Notes: generated from the sequence alone by a model not told the origin. A stretch of DNA of 64,000 bases from Pseudomonas maumuensis (GCF_019139675.1 NZ_CP077077.1:5084001-5148000); one strand, 5' to 3'. Shown: positions 22,313 to 32,438, counted from the stretch's first letter. Made by a program: numbers and translations.

Positions 22313-24211
22313 TTATCGGCCCCGCAGGAACAGCTTGTCCAGATCGTCCAGGCCCATCTGGGTCCAGGTCGGTCGGCCGTGGTTGCACTGGCCACTGCGC
22401 TCGGTGTTCTCCATGTCGCGCAGCAATGCGTTCATTTCGGGGATGGCCAGGCGCCGGTTGGCCCGCACCGCGCCATGGCAGGCCATGGTCCCCAGCAGCT
22501 CGTTGAGGTGCGCCTGGATACGGTCACTGGTGCCGTACTCCATGAGGTCGGCCAGCACATCCTGCACCAGGCGATTGGCCTCGGCCTGCTTGAGCAAGGC
22601 CGGGATCTGGCGGATCGCCAGGGTTTCCGGGCCCAGGCGCTGCAGTTCGAAGCCCAGGCGCTGGAACCATTGGGCATGTTCCTCGGCGCAGTCGGCTTCG
22701 CGCTGGCTCAACGCCAGCGACTCGGGCACCAGCAATGGCTGGCCGCTCAAGCCTTCACTGGCCATGGCCACTTTCAGACGCTCGTACATGATCCGCTCAT
22801 GGGCGGCGTGCATATCCACCAGCACCAGGCCGACGGCGTTCTCGGCAAGGATATAGATCCCCTTGAGCTGCGCCAGCGCGTAGCCGAGCGGTGGAATATC
22901 GCCCTGGCTTTCCGGCAACGCGCTCGGCGCGGCGGCGGCATTGTCCAGAGGGGCGTAGAACTCGCGGTAGGCCGCCTGGGCCTCGCCGGCATTCAGCGGC
23001 TGGGAGGGCCTGGGTGTGTACTGGTACTGATAGCCCGCGCCCGAACCGCTCGAAGCGAACCCCCGCTGCTCGCCCTGAGGCTGCTCGAGCACTGGCGAGG
23101 CCAGGCGCATTTCGCCCTGGGGGCCGAACTCGCCGGCCTGCAAGCCGCTGGGGCGGACCAGCTCGTCGCTGGCCGCCGGCGCCGCAAGCTGGTCTTCCGG
23201 GCGCACATCGGCCAAGGCACGGTGCAAGGTGCCGTAGAGGAAGTCATGAACCATGCGCCCTTCACGGAAGCGCACTTCGTGCTTGGTGGGATGGACGTTG
23301 ACGTCCACGCCGGTCGGGTCGCACTCGAGGAACAGCACGAAGGTCGGGTGCCGACCATTGAACAGCACATCCCGATAAGCCTGGCGCACCGCATGGGCGA
23401 CCAGCTTGTCGCGCACCGCGCGGCCATTGACGAAGAAGTACTGCAGGTCGGCCTGGCTGCGCGAGAAGGTCGGCAAGCCGACCCAGCCCCACAGGCGCAG
23501 ACCATTGCGCTCGACATCGATCGGCAGCGCCTGCTCAAGGAAGCCCGGACCGCAGATGGTGCCGACGCGCCGCGCCCGCGCCATCTCGTCGGCGGCCTCA
23601 TGCAGGCTGAAGATGGTCTTGCCGTTGTGCCGCAGGTGAAAGCCCACGTCGAAACGCGCCAGCGCCAGGCGCCGGATCACTTCCTGCAGGTGATCGAATT
23701 CGGTCTTTTCGGCCTTGAGGAACTTGCGTCGGGCCGGGGTATTGAAGAACAGGTCACGCACTTCGACCGACGTGCCGACCGGATGAGCCGCCGGCTGCAC
23801 CCGCGGGAGCATGTCGCGCCCCTCGGTCTCCACCTGCCAGGCCTCGCTGGCCTCGGCAGTACGCGAGGTGAGGGTCAGACGGGCGACCGAACTGATCGAT
23901 GCCAGCGCCTCGCCGCGAAACCCCAGGCTCAGCACGCCTTCGAGGTCTTCCAGCTCACGAATCTTGCTGGTGGCATGACGCGCCAGGGCCAGCGGCAGGT
24001 CATCGGGGGCAATGCCACCGCCGTTGTCGCGCACCCGCAGCAGCTTCACACCGCCCTGCTCGACTTCGACCTCGATGCGCCGGGCACCGGAGTCGAGGCT
24101 GTTCTCCAGCAGTTCCTTGGCCACCGACGCTGGGCGTTCGACGACCTCACCGGCAGCGATCTGGTTCGCCAGCCGCGGGCTGAGCAGCTGGATGCGCGAG
24201 CCGCCACTCAT
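22313..24211 (-). CDS. mutL: DNA mismatch repair protein MutL, endonuclease type
   Basis: 632 residues. The N-terminal GHKL ATPase domain ([33 protein letters not shown]) drives clamp-like dimerisation; the C-terminal dimerisation domain carries the D-(M/Q)-HA-X2-E-X4-E metal motif as [12 protein letters not shown] at about 466-477, plus ACHGAVRAN and NHGRPT near the end. This motif marks MutL proteins that nick DNA themselves, as in bacteria lacking MutH. The ATG overlaps the amiB stop codon (24208-24211). Confidence 0.98.
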   Translation of the reverse strand: MSGGSRIQLLSPRLANQIAAGEVVERPASVAKELLENSLDSGARRIEVEVEQGGVKLLRVRDNGGGIAPDDLPLALARHATSKIRELEDLEGVLSLGFRGEALASISSVARLTLTSRTAEASEAWQVETEGRDMLPRVQPAAHPVGTSVEVRDLFFNTPARRKFLKAEKTEFDHLQEVIRRLALARFDVGFHLRHNGKTIFSLHEAADEMARARRVGTICGPGFLEQALPIDVERNGLRLWGWVGLPTFSRSQADLQYFFVNGRAVRDKLVAHAVRQAYRDVLFNGRHPTFVLFLECDPTGVDVNVHPTKHEVRFREGRMVHDFLYGTLHRALADVRPEDQLAAPAASDELVRPSGLQAGEFGPQGEMRLASPVLEQPQGEQRGFASSGSGAGYQYQYTPRPSQPLNAGEAQAAYREFYAPLDNAAAAPSALPESQGDIPPLGYALAQLKGIYILAENAVGLVLVDMHAAHERIMYERLKVAMASEGLSGQPLLVPESLALSQREADCAEEHAQWFQRLGFELQRLGPETLAIRQIPALLKQAEANRLVQDVLADLMEYGTSDRIQAHLNELLGTMACHGAVRANRRLAIPEMNALLRDMENTERSGQCNHGRPTWTQMGLDDLDKLFLRGR

Positions 24212-25638
24212 TGCTGGGACGCCAGAGTGGTGGGCGGGATGTCGAGGTGCTGGCCGACCTTGAGCTCGTCGGTCTTCAGGTTGTTGCTGCTGCGCAGACC
24301 AGCCACGCTGACCTGGTAGCGCACCGCAATCATCGCCAGGGTCTCGCCGGGCCGCACGGTATGCTCACGCGGTCCCTGGGCGATCTTGCCGCTGTCACGC
24401 AGCCAGGCAATGTAGGTGCCTGGCGGCGGGTTCTGCTGGAAGAACTGACGCACACCGGTATGAATCGAACGCGCCAAGGCCTGCTGATGACTGCGGGTAG
24501 CCAGCTTGGCCGCCTCGTTGGCATTGGAGATGAACCCGGTTTCAACGAGGATCGACGGGATGTCCGGCGACTTCAACACCATGAACCCGGCCTGCTCCAC
24601 CCGCTGTTTGTGCAGCGGCGTGACCCGGCCCATGTTGCCCAGCACCTTCTGCCCGACATTGAGGCTGGAACTGAGGGTGGCGGTCATCGACAGGTCGAGC
24701 AGCACGCCGGCCAGCATGCGGTCCTTGTCGTCGAGGCTGACGTTGCCGGCACCGCCGATCAGGTCGGAGCGGTTTTCCGTGTCGGCCAGCCAGCGGGCGG
24801 TCTCGGAGGTGGCGCCGCGGTCGGACAGGGCGAACACCGAGGCGCCGAAGGCAGCCTTGGACGGCGCGGCGTCGGCGTGGATCGAGACGAACAGGTCGGC
24901 GCCCTTCTTGCGGGCGATCTCGGTGCGCTTGCGCAGCGGGATGAAGTAGTCGCCGGTGCGGGTCAGCTCGGCGCGATAACCCTTCTCGGAGTTGATCTGG
25001 CGCTGCAGTTCCTTGGCGATATCCAGCACGATGTCTTTTTCGTGCTGGCCACGCGAGCCGGACGCGCCCGGGTCTTCGCCGCCGTGGCCGGCGTCGATGG
25101 CGACCACGATGTCACGCTTGCCACTCGGTGCCGGTGGCAACTTGATCGCCGGCTGCGCCGGGGTGACGGGTACCGCCGGCGTGGTGGCCGGTGGCTGCGG
25201 TGTCGGCGGCGGTGTCGGATTGCTCGCGGCGATGGCGTCGGCTTCCTGGTCGTACAGGTCGACCACCAGGCGATTGCCGTACTGGGCGTTCGGGGCCAGG
25301 GTGAAGCTCTTCGGCGACACGGCTTTCTTCAGGTCGACCACCACGCGCAGGTCGGTTGGCGTGCGCTGGGCCGAACGTACGCTGGTGATCGGCGTGTTCG
25401 AGGTGGAGACGTTCAGCGGCGCCCCCAGGGCGGCACCGTTGATGTCGATCACCAGACGATCCGGAGCGGTGAGGGTGAAGACGCTGTGCTGCACAGGCCC
25501 GGACAGGTCGAAGACCAGCCGCGTGTTGTCCGGAGCGCGCCACAGGCGCATGCTCTTGACTTGAGTGACGGCCAGAGCGTCAACGGTCACCGCGGTCAGC
25601 AGCAGCCCAACGACAGCGACCAGTGCGCGTATGCGCAT
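24208..25638 (-). CDS. amiB: N-acetylmuramoyl-L-alanine amidase with AMIN and LysM domains
   Basis: 476 residues from ATG 25638 ([14 protein letters not shown]); a GTG 12 bases upstream falls inside the GGGGAAAGG ribosome binding site and is less likely. Signal peptide (about 1-25), AMIN domain (about 30-130), Pro-rich linker, then the zinc amidase_3 catalytic domain ([31 protein letters not shown]) and a C-terminal LysM ([19 protein letters not shown]). It cleaves septal peptidoglycan during daughter-cell separation. Confidence 0.96.
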   Translation of the reverse strand: MRIRALVAVVGLLLTAVTVDALAVTQVKSMRLWRAPDNTRLVFDLSGPVQHSVFTLTAPDRLVIDINGAALGAPLNVSTSNTPITSVRSAQRTPTDLRVVVDLKKAVSPKSFTLAPNAQYGNRLVVDLYDQEADAIAASNPTPPPTPQPPATTPAVPVTPAQPAIKLPPAPSGKRDIVVAIDAGHGGEDPGASGSRGQHEKDIVLDIAKELQRQINSEKGYRAELTRTGDYFIPLRKRTEIARKKGADLFVSIHADAAPSKAAFGASVFALSDRGATSETARWLADTENRSDLIGGAGNVSLDDKDRMLAGVLLDLSMTATLSSSLNVGQKVLGNMGRVTPLHKQRVEQAGFMVLKSPDIPSILVETGFISNANEAAKLATRSHQQALARSIHTGVRQFFQQNPPPGTYIAWLRDSGKIAQGPREHTVRPGETLAMIAVRYQVSVAGLRSSNNLKTDELKVGQHLDIPPTTLASQQ

Positions 25639-25650
25639 ACCTTTCCCCAC

Positions 25651-26124
25651 TTACTGTATGAATTCTTTGGCCAGAACGGCACACCAGGCTTCGCCGCGTG
25701 CCCCCTGCGGCGACAGGCTCAGCGAACGTCCGCCCGCTTGCGGGCTTATGGTAATGGTCAGGTCGGGCTTTGGCAAAACGCCCGCGCCTTTATCTGGCCA
25801 CTCGAACAGGCACAATGCATCGCCCTCGAAATAATCGCGAATGCCCATGAATTCAAGCTCTTCCGGGTCGACCAGGCGATAGAGGTCGAAATGGAAGGCG
25901 CGAACCTCACCAATCTCGTAGGGTTCAACCACGGTAAATGTCGGACTTTTTACCGGGCCGGTATGACCCAGGCCACGGATCAGCCCGCGGGACAGGGTGG
26001 TTTTGCCGGCCCCCAAGTCGCCCTCGAGAAAAATCACACCATGACCTTTGGTCACTTCGGCCAGTTTCGCGCCAAAGGCGACGGTGGCGTCTTCGTCGCC
26101 CAGAAACAGGGTTATACCTGACAC
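25651..26124 (-). CDS. tsaE: tRNA threonylcarbamoyladenosine biosynthesis ATPase TsaE
   Basis: 157 residues. TsaE is the ATPase partner of TsaB/TsaD in t6A37 synthesis. Walker A is LEGDLGAGKTTLSRG, and the EPYEIGEVRAFHFDLYRL segment follows. The start codon is GTG at 26124, inside the end of nnrD, so the genes overlap by 13 bp and are probably coupled. amiB follows 12 bp downstream. Confidence 0.96.
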   Translation of the reverse strand: MSGITLFLGDEDATVAFGAKLAEVTKGHGVIFLEGDLGAGKTTLSRGLIRGLGHTGPVKSPTFTVVEPYEIGEVRAFHFDLYRLVDPEELEFMGIRDYFEGDALCLFEWPDKGAGVLPKPDLTITISPQAGGRSLSLSPQGARGEAWCAVLAKEFIQ

Positions 26125-26963
26125 GCTGAATGCTCCTCCAATAACGCTCTAATGACCGGCACCAGATCACTGGCCGCCAGCCCTCTACCTTTGACACCCA
26201 ACCGCTCGCCCGCGCACGCATGCAGCCACACCCCCAGGCACGCGGCCTGCCAGGCATCCAGCCCCTGGGCCAGCAAGGCGGCCAGCACGCCTGTCAACAC
26301 ATCGCCCAATCCGGCACCGGCCATGGCTGGGTGCCCACGGCCGCAAAACGCCAACTGCCCGGCAGGGTCGGCCACCAACGTGCCGGCGCCCTTGAGCACG
26401 CAGACGCTGGCGTAGCGGCGCGCCAGCTTGCGCGCCGCACCCGGCCGGTCGGCCTGCACCGCCTCGGTGGAAATCCCCAGCAGGCGCGCGGCCTCGCCGG
26501 GGTGCGGGGTGAGGATGCTGCCGCTGGGCAGTGCCAGTGGCGTGCGCGCCAGCAAGTTGAGCGCATCGGCGTCCCACACCTGTGGCCGGTGGGCATTGGC
26601 CACCGCCGACAACAGGCTGCGCCCCCACCCGGCCTGGCCGAGGCCAGGGCCGACCACCAGCACCGTGGCACGCTCGAGCAGCGCCATCAACTGGTTGGCC
26701 GAGCTCACGCCCAGCCACATGGTCTCGGGCAGGCGTGTCAGCCCCGCAGCTACGTGCTCGGGGCGGGTGGCCACGCTGACCAGGCCGGCGCCGCAACGCA
26801 ACGCCGCTTCGCCACTGAGCATCACCGCGCCGCCTGTGCCGAGGTCGCCGCCGACCACCAACACATGGCCGAAATCGCCCTTGTGGGCATCAGCGGCACG
26901 TGGCGGCAACCTGGCCAAGGTCAGGCTGCTGAGCGGTAATGGGGGGTGTTTGGTCTGAGGCAT
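26112..26963 (-). CDS. nnrD: ADP-dependent NAD(P)H-hydrate dehydratase
   Basis: 283 residues from ATG 26963 (MPQTKHPPLPLSSL); a longer open frame upstream would cross the divergent queG start and is rejected. The ribokinase-like domain is complete: GDFGHVLVVGGDLGTGGAVML near the start, ILTPHPGEAARLLG in the middle and the AGAGLGDVLTG catalytic loop. It dehydrates the S-form of damaged NAD(P)H hydrate using ADP. The N-terminal epimerase domain found in bifunctional Nnr proteins is absent. Confidence 0.93.
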   Translation of the reverse strand: MPQTKHPPLPLSSLTLARLPPRAADAHKGDFGHVLVVGGDLGTGGAVMLSGEAALRCGAGLVSVATRPEHVAAGLTRLPETMWLGVSSANQLMALLERATVLVVGPGLGQAGWGRSLLSAVANAHRPQVWDADALNLLARTPLALPSGSILTPHPGEAARLLGISTEAVQADRPGAARKLARRYASVCVLKGAGTLVADPAGQLAFCGRGHPAMAGAGLGDVLTGVLAALLAQGLDAWQAACLGVWLHACAGERLGVKGRGLAASDLVPVIRALLEEHSACQV

Positions 26964-27027
26964 GGGGTCAAAGGCTCCGATGTCTGGCAGAATTATACGC
27001 ACCTCCGCTTGTAATGCTTGTTCATCC

Positions 27028-28092
27028 ATGTCCGCCGACCTTCCAGACATCGCCACACTGGCCCAATCGATCAAGGATTGGGGCCGCGAACTCGGTTTTG
27101 CCCATGTCGGCATCGCCGGTGTCGACCTTGGCGAGCACGAACAGCACCTGCAGCGTTGGCTGGCCGCCGGCCACAACGGTGAGATGGAGTACATGGGCGA
27201 GCATGGCAACAAGCGCTCGCGCCCGGCCGAGCTGATACCCGGCACGTTGCGGGTGATCTCGATGCGCATGGACTACCTGCCCGGCGACACGCAGATGGCC
27301 AAGCGCCTGGCAGAGCCGGAAAAAGCCTACATCTCGCGCTACGCCCTGGGCCGCGACTACCACAAGCTGGTGCGCAAGCGCGTGCAGCACTTCGCCGACC
27401 GCATCCAGGAAGCCATCGGCCCGTTCGGCTACCGCGCCTTCGTCGACAGCGCCCCGGTGCTGGAGAAAGCCCTGGCCCAGGAGGCCGGCCTTGGCTGGAT
27501 CGGCAAGAACACCCTGCTGCTCAACCGCAAGGCGGGCAGCTATTTCTTCCTCGCCGAGCTGTTCGTCGACCTGCCGCTGCCGATCGACGGCGTGCAGGGC
27601 AGCGATCATTGCGGGCGTTGCCAGGCCTGCCTGGACATCTGCCCGACCCAGGCGTTCGTCGGGCCTTATCAGCTCGATGCCCGGCGCTGCATCTCGTACC
27701 TGACCATCGAATTACGCGGGGCCATTCCACTAGAACTGCGTTCATTGATCGGTAACCGTGTGTTTGGTTGCGACGATTGCCAGATCGTTTGCCCGTGGAA
27801 CCGTTTCGCCAAGACCACGACCGAAGACGACTTCATGCCCCGCCGGGGGCTGGACAATATCGAGCTGGCCGAACTGTTTCTGTGGGATGAAAAGCGTTTT
27901 CTCGGCTGCACCGAAGGCTCGCCATTGCGCCGGGCGGGGTATGAACGGTTCTTGCGCAACCTCGCGGTGGGGCTTGGCAACGCACCGTCGACCATCCCCG
28001 TGCTGGAGGCGCTCAATGCCCGTAGGGATGATCCTTCGGAACTGGTACGCGAACACGTGGAATGGGCCCTGGCTCGCCACAACGCCCTTTGA
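27028..28092 (+). CDS. queG: Epoxyqueuosine reductase QueG
   Basis: 354 residues from ATG 27028 (MSADLPDIATLAQSIKDWG). QueG reduces epoxyqueuosine to queuosine at the tRNA wobble position with cobalamin and two [4Fe-4S] clusters. The two cysteine groups are CGRCQACLDICP and CDDCQIVCPWN; the N-terminal cobalamin-binding part includes ARDYHKLVRKR-like sequence (GRDYHKLVRKR). It is divergent from nnrD with only 64 bp between starts. Confidence 0.96.
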   Translation: MSADLPDIATLAQSIKDWGRELGFAHVGIAGVDLGEHEQHLQRWLAAGHNGEMEYMGEHGNKRSRPAELIPGTLRVISMRMDYLPGDTQMAKRLAEPEKAYISRYALGRDYHKLVRKRVQHFADRIQEAIGPFGYRAFVDSAPVLEKALAQEAGLGWIGKNTLLLNRKAGSYFFLAELFVDLPLPIDGVQGSDHCGRCQACLDICPTQAFVGPYQLDARRCISYLTIELRGAIPLELRSLIGNRVFGCDDCQIVCPWNRFAKTTTEDDFMPRRGLDNIELAELFLWDEKRFLGCTEGSPLRRAGYERFLRNLAVGLGNAPSTIPVLEALNARRDDPSELVREHVEWALARHNAL

Positions 28093-28134
28093 CGCTCGCT
28101 GCTTTGCCTTTTGCGACCAGAAGGTTAACCCCTT

Positions 28135-28261
28135 AGGCGGCGAGCGACAGCTACGCCAGTGCAGGCGTAGCCCGTAACTTCGCGATTTCAGGAGACAGAA
28201 CGCAGGCCTCCCGGGAGCAAGCCCTGCGTTCGGCCTCCTGAAGTCGCAATTTGTGTCGCCT
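28135..28261. other. Strongly structured intergenic sequence, possible non-coding RNA
   Basis: Three nested or adjacent pairings: a hairpin CTACGCC/GGCGTAG (28151-28170, 6-base loop); a 13-bp stem GCGATTTCAGGAG (28182-28194) with CTCCTGAAGTCGC (28235-28247, one G-T pair) enclosing a 9-bp stem GAACGCAGG/CCTGCGTTC; and an outer pairing of CGACA near 28144-28149 with TGTCG near 28254. Together they would fold as a multi-branched element. It lies in the 292-bp gap between convergent queG and the TRIC gene, with no T-tract at its end, so it is not a plain terminator. No known RNA family is recognised. Confidence 0.4.
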
Positions 28262-28384
28262 GAACTATCGCGCGCTTAGAAGCAACATCAAGATCAAGCA
28301 AGTCTTCTGAACAACGGTTGTATGACTACAGTTACAGTCCTGCCAGAACAATTCTGAATACGGTGGCTGCGCCGCAGAAAGCCA

Positions 28385-28996
28385 CTATTGCTGATCATTG
28401 TAATGAAACTTCGGCATCTCCCAATGAAACCGAATCGCCAACAACCGCACCAGAAAACCACCAAACAGTGTCAGCAGCATGGCCTGCTCCGCCGGCACCT
28501 TGAAGTAAACACACCCCAGATAGAACCAAGCCGCCGCGAACGAAACACTGGCATACAGCTCACGTCGAAACACCAACGGAATATCGTTGCAGAAGATGTC
28601 CCGCAGGATGCCGCCAAACACCCCGGTAATCACCCCGCTGATGGAGGCGACAAGGAACCCCTGCCCCATCTCCAGCGCGGTCATGCAGCCGATCAGGGTG
28701 AACGCCACGAGACCCAGGGCGTCGAGCACCAGGAACAGCGACCGCAGGTGGCGCATCAAGGGTGCGATAAAAATGGTCAGCAGCGCCGCGAAGCTGGTCA
28801 GCACCAGGTACTCGGGATGCTTCACCCAGGTCAGCGGATAGTGCCCGAGCAGCACGTCACGCACCGAACCGCCACCCAGCGCGGTAACGCAGGCGATCAG
28901 CACCACGCCGAACCAATCCATGCCGCGACGGCCAGCGGACAGGGCGCCGGTCATGGCTTCGGCGGTGATGGCGATGAGATAGAGCATCAGCAACAT
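28385..28996 (-). CDS. TRIC-type cation channel family protein (UPF0126)
   Basis: 203 residues, seven predicted membrane segments in two three-helix repeats. Each repeat carries the glycine-rich signature: GGGSVRDVLLGHYPL and GGILRDIFCNDIP. Bacterial proteins of this family form trimeric K+-permeable channels related to animal TRIC channels. ATG at 28996. It converges on queG across the structured gap and lies downstream of orn on the same strand, with 89 bp between. Confidence 0.9.
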   Translation of the reverse strand: MLLMLYLIAITAEAMTGALSAGRRGMDWFGVVLIACVTALGGGSVRDVLLGHYPLTWVKHPEYLVLTSFAALLTIFIAPLMRHLRSLFLVLDALGLVAFTLIGCMTALEMGQGFLVASISGVITGVFGGILRDIFCNDIPLVFRRELYASVSFAAAWFYLGCVYFKVPAEQAMLLTLFGGFLVRLLAIRFHWEMPKFHYNDQQ

Positions 28997-29085
28997 GGTG
29001 CAGGTCCGTGCGGGAAAGGCGCGCAGTCTACCCAGTCACGCGGGGCACCAAAAGGGGCGCGCCGACGATCATCGGCGCACTAAGG

Positions 29086-29628
29086 TCAGACCTTGATGAA
29101 ATGCTCGCGGTAGTGACGCAGTTCGCCAATCGACTCACGGATATCATCCAGCGCCAAATGGGTGTTGCCCTTCTTGAAGCTGTCACGCACTTCCGGCGCC
29201 CAGCGCGCGGCCAACTCCTTGAGCGTGGACACATCGAGGTTGCGATAGTGGAAGTAGTTTTCCAGCTCGCGCATGTGCCGATAGAGGAAACGGCGGTCCT
29301 GGCAGATGCTGTTGCCACAGATCGGCGACTTGCCCCTAGGCACCCATTGTTCGAGGAAAGCGATGGTCTGCGCCTCGGCCTCGGCCATGCTCACCTTGCT
29401 CTCGCGCACGCGCTGGGTCAGGCCCGAGGCGCCGTGGGTGCGGGTATTCCACTCGTCCATGCGCGCCAGCACTTCGTCGCTGTGGTGGATGGCGATCACC
29501 GGGCCTTCGGCCAGGGTGTTCAGCTCGCTGTCGGTGACGATGGTGGCCATCTCGATGATGACGTCGTTGTCCGGATCCAGGCCGGTCATCTCCAGATCGA
29601 TCCAGATCAGATTCTGTGGGTTCTGCAT
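29086..29628 (-). CDS. orn: Oligoribonuclease
   Basis: 180 residues from ATG 29628 ([18 protein letters not shown]) after a GAGGAG site. Orn is the DEDDh 3'-5' exonuclease that finishes RNA decay by cutting dinucleotides, including pGpG from cyclic-di-GMP breakdown. The acidic residues Asp11 and Glu13, the middle Asp ([11 protein letters not shown]) and the C-terminal [11 protein letters not shown] are present. Divergent from rsgA, as in many gammaproteobacteria. Confidence 0.98.
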   Translation of the reverse strand: MQNPQNLIWIDLEMTGLDPDNDVIIEMATIVTDSELNTLAEGPVIAIHHSDEVLARMDEWNTRTHGASGLTQRVRESKVSMAEAEAQTIAFLEQWVPRGKSPICGNSICQDRRFLYRHMRELENYFHYRNLDVSTLKELAARWAPEVRDSFKKGNTHLALDDIRESIGELRHYREHFIKV

Positions 29629-29737
29629 GAAAAGGCTCCTCGAATAGCCCGTCATATTAGCCTAGCCAGGCCGGTCATGGGCGCGCCGTGCTAAACTGCT
29701 CGCCGTTTTCTTTCTGCCCCGCCGACACGGAACCTTC

Positions 29738-30769
29738 ATGGCCAAACGCCAGCTCAACCGCCGCCAGAATTGGCGCATCGAAAAGATCCAGGGTGAACGC
29801 GCCGCCCGTGCCGCCAAACGCGAGCAGCATGTGCTGCAGGAACTGGAAGGTGGCGATCTGGGGCCGGAGCAACTGGGCCTGGTGATTGCCCACTTCGGCG
29901 TACAGGTCGAGGTCGAGGCCCAGGACGGCGAGGCCGCTGGCCAGGTGTTCCGCTGCCACCTGCGGGCCAACCTGCCGGCGCTGGTCACCGGCGACCGGGT
30001 GGTCTGGCGCGCCGGCAACCAGGGCATCGGCGTGATCGTCGCGCAGATGCCGCGCAGCACCGAGCTGTGCCGGCCGAACAACCATGGCCAGCTCAAGCCG
30101 GTGGCAGCCAACGTCGACCTGATCGTCATTGTCTTCGCTCCTGCGCCCGAACCGCACCCCAACCTGATCGACCGTTATCTGGTCGCCGCCGAGCATGCCG
30201 GCATCCGCCCGCTGCTGTTGCTGAACAAGGCCGACCTGATCAACGACGAGAACGCTCCGACCCTCAACGCCATGCTCGAGGTCTACCGTGGCCTGGGCTA
30301 CCCGCTGCTGGAAGTTTCGGCGCATCAGGGCGATGGCATGCAGCGCCTGCAACAGACGCTCGACGGCCATATCAGCGTATTCGTCGGCCAGTCGGGCGTG
30401 GGCAAGTCCTCGCTGGTCAACAGCCTCTTGCCCGACGCGGGCACCCGTGTCGGCGACCTGTCGGAATGGTCCGGCCAGGGCACCCACACCACCACCACCG
30501 CGCGCCTGTACCACTTTCCCAACGGCGGCGACTTGATCGACTCGCCGGGTATCCGCGAATTCGGCCTCGGCCATGTCAGCCGTGACGATGTTGAAGACGG
30601 CTTTATCGAATTCCGCGAACTGATCGGCAACTGCCGCTTCCGCGACTGCAAGCATGACCGCGAGCCCGGCTGCGCACTGCTCAGGGCACTGGAGGACGGC
30701 AACGTCACGCAGCAGCGAATGAACAGCTACCGCTCGATCATTGCCAGCCTGCCGGAAGACACCTACTGA
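29738..30769 (+). CDS. rsgA: Ribosome small-subunit-dependent GTPase RsgA
   Basis: 343 residues. RsgA checks late maturation of the 30S subunit. The G motifs occur in permuted order: G4 LLNKADL comes first, then G1 [12 protein letters not shown], then G3 [10 protein letters not shown]. An N-terminal OB fold precedes them and a zinc-binding C-terminal region ([17 protein letters not shown]) follows. The basic N-terminus ([16 protein letters not shown]) is typical of Pseudomonas RsgA. Confidence 0.97.
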   Translation: MAKRQLNRRQNWRIEKIQGERAARAAKREQHVLQELEGGDLGPEQLGLVIAHFGVQVEVEAQDGEAAGQVFRCHLRANLPALVTGDRVVWRAGNQGIGVIVAQMPRSTELCRPNNHGQLKPVAANVDLIVIVFAPAPEPHPNLIDRYLVAAEHAGIRPLLLLNKADLINDENAPTLNAMLEVYRGLGYPLLEVSAHQGDGMQRLQQTLDGHISVFVGQSGVGKSSLVNSLLPDAGTRVGDLSEWSGQGTHTTTTARLYHFPNGGDLIDSPGIREFGLGHVSRDDVEDGFIEFRELIGNCRFRDCKHDREPGCALLRALEDGNVTQQRMNSYRSIIASLPEDTY

Positions 30770-30911
30770 GTCGACGGGCTTGGTCGCACGCTTTTGTAGG
30801 AATCTTTACCTAAACAGGTAGGGCTGCTCCTGTTTCGCAGCCGCCTGTTGTCCCTCCCCTTGCTTTCCCTGAAGGTCATGGCTTTGTCGTCGATCAGGGA
30901 GGGCAGCACAG

Positions 30912-31391
30912 ATGCCGGTATTTATCAGTTACCACCAGAACGAACGGCTTGACGCCTTCATCCTGAACGAGCGGCTGCTACTCGAAGGCATTCCCACCCA
31001 ACTCGTGCCCTTCGACAGTGAAGGGCAGACCCACGACGACCTGCATGGCAGCTTTTGCCAGCACATGAGCGATGCCACCCACTGGATCGGGGTACTCTGT
31101 GACGCCAACGCCGAGGACTGGTGGACGGCCTGGCTGCTGGGCGCGGCGGCCATGGTGAATCGGCGGGTGAGCTTCTACTACACCGGCTGCAACGAGATGC
31201 CGGAACGGCTGGGAAAATGGCCTGCGATGCGGGAACGAGAGCATATCGACCTGTTCGTTCGGGCCTACCATGACGAACAAACCTTTGGCCGGGCTATGGC
31301 TTCGGCGACCGGCAACAGCAGCGTGACGGACAGGGATAATGCGGATTTCTTCCATGCCGATCTCAAGGCCAAGATCAGGCGGGGATTCTGA
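30912..31391 (+). CDS. Solitary TIR-like domain protein
   Basis: 159 residues, ATG at 30912 after GGGAGGG. The N-terminus MPVFISYHQNERLDAFI matches the TIR beta-A strand and first helix; HWIGVLC at about 57-63 matches a later strand. Where NADase TIR domains have S-X-WV-X-X-E, this protein reads EDWWTAWLLGAA (68-79), so tryptophan 74 stands at the catalytic glutamate position. That suggests a non-NADase TIR fold, closer to signalling or ThsB-like versions, but the fold call itself is from pattern only. No effector gene lies beside it. The neighbours are rsgA (142 bp upstream) and convergent motB. Confidence 0.6.
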   Translation: MPVFISYHQNERLDAFILNERLLLEGIPTQLVPFDSEGQTHDDLHGSFCQHMSDATHWIGVLCDANAEDWWTAWLLGAAAMVNRRVSFYYTGCNEMPERLGKWPAMREREHIDLFVRAYHDEQTFGRAMASATGNSSVTDRDNADFFHADLKAKIRRGF

Positions 31392-31397
31392 AATGCG

Positions 31398-31420
31398 TCG
31401 GGGCCGCTAGGCGGCCCCGA
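31398..31420. terminator. Bidirectional terminator between the TIR gene and motB
   Basis: A perfect 10-bp stem (TCGGGGCCGC / GCGGCCCCGA) with a TAG loop sits 6 bp after the TIR-like gene and 4 bp beyond the motB stop codon in the opposite direction. T-tracts are weak on both sides. Confidence 0.7.
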
Positions 31421-31424
31421 TCGC

Positions 31425-32435
31425 TTATTGGTCCTTGGACTCGTCCATCTTCAACACGCCATCCTCGAAGATGTTCAGCTTCTGACGCAGCTCGCGCGGC
31501 TGCATCGGCGTGTCCCCCGGCGCGGCACCAGGCGCGGTGCCCGCTGGCTCGGCCGGGTTGGCCGGCGAGGTACTTTCTGGCTTGCCCTGCTCACCCTCGA
31601 TATCGCGCTGGGCTTTCTTGGTAAGGACGATGATGTCGATACGACGGTTGACCGGGTTGAACGGATTGGCACGGTCGAACAGCGACGACGATGCATAACC
31701 GACCACGCGGGCCACCTGCTCATCCGGATAGCCACCAGCGACCAGTGCGCGACGCGCCGCGTTGGCACGGTTGGCCGACAGCTCCCAGTTACCGAAATCG
31801 CCGGTACCGGAATACGGCTTGGCATCGGTATGGCCACTGATGCTGATCTTGTTGGGCACCGCCTTGATGGTGTCGGCCATGGCCAACAGGATGTCTTCGA
31901 AGTACGGCTGCAGGCGTGCGCTGCCCAGGTCGAACATCGGCCGGTTCTCGGCGTCCATGATCTGGATGCGCAGGCCGTCCTGGGTGATCTCGAACAGGAT
32001 CTGGTCCTTGAACTTCTGCAGCTGTGGGTTTTCCTCGACCTTGTTCTGCAGCTCCTGCAGCAGCAGCTCGAGGCGCTCGCGCTCGACCTGTTCGGCCATG
32101 GTCTCGACCTTGTCCTTGTCCAGTTGCAGGCTGGTATCCGGCGTCGGCTCGGACTTCACTTCCGGGTTGATGGTCTTTTCCGGCGCCAGTTCTGGCGAAC
32201 CACCCAGATCGATGATGTAGGGCGTGCCGCTTTCGGAGAAGCCGATCGGGTCCTTGAAGTAACCGGCGATGGCGATCTTCTGCTCGGGCGTGGCGGTCGA
32301 CAGCAACCACAGCACCAGGAAGAACGCCATCATCGCCGTGGCGAAGTCGGCGAAGGCGATTTTCCAGGCGCCGCCGTGATGGCCGTCGCCAAAGCGCTTG
32401 ACGCGCTTGACGATGATGGGCTGATTGTTCTCCAT
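31425..32435 (-). CDS. motB: Flagellar motor stator protein MotB
   Basis: 336 residues. One N-terminal membrane helix holds the proton-accepting Asp30 (AFADFATAMMAFFLVLWLLS), followed by a plug/linker and the C-terminal OmpA-like peptidoglycan-binding domain (ISGHTDAKPYSGTGDFGNWE, NRRIDIIV). The final 50 residues are Pro/Ala-rich and likely unstructured. It starts 3 bp after motA ends. Confidence 0.97.
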   Translation of the reverse strand: MENNQPIIVKRVKRFGDGHHGGAWKIAFADFATAMMAFFLVLWLLSTATPEQKIAIAGYFKDPIGFSESGTPYIIDLGGSPELAPEKTINPEVKSEPTPDTSLQLDKDKVETMAEQVERERLELLLQELQNKVEENPQLQKFKDQILFEITQDGLRIQIMDAENRPMFDLGSARLQPYFEDILLAMADTIKAVPNKISISGHTDAKPYSGTGDFGNWELSANRANAARRALVAGGYPDEQVARVVGYASSSLFDRANPFNPVNRRIDIIVLTKKAQRDIEGEQGKPESTSPANPAEPAGTAPGAAPGDTPMQPRELRQKLNIFEDGVLKMDESKDQ

Positions 32436-32438
32436 GGC

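Noticed and set aside
28135..28261. Integron attC site in the queG downstream region
   Set aside because: The palindrome is imperfectly placed and lacks proper GTTRRRY/RYYYAAC core sites; no integrase or cassette genes are nearby.
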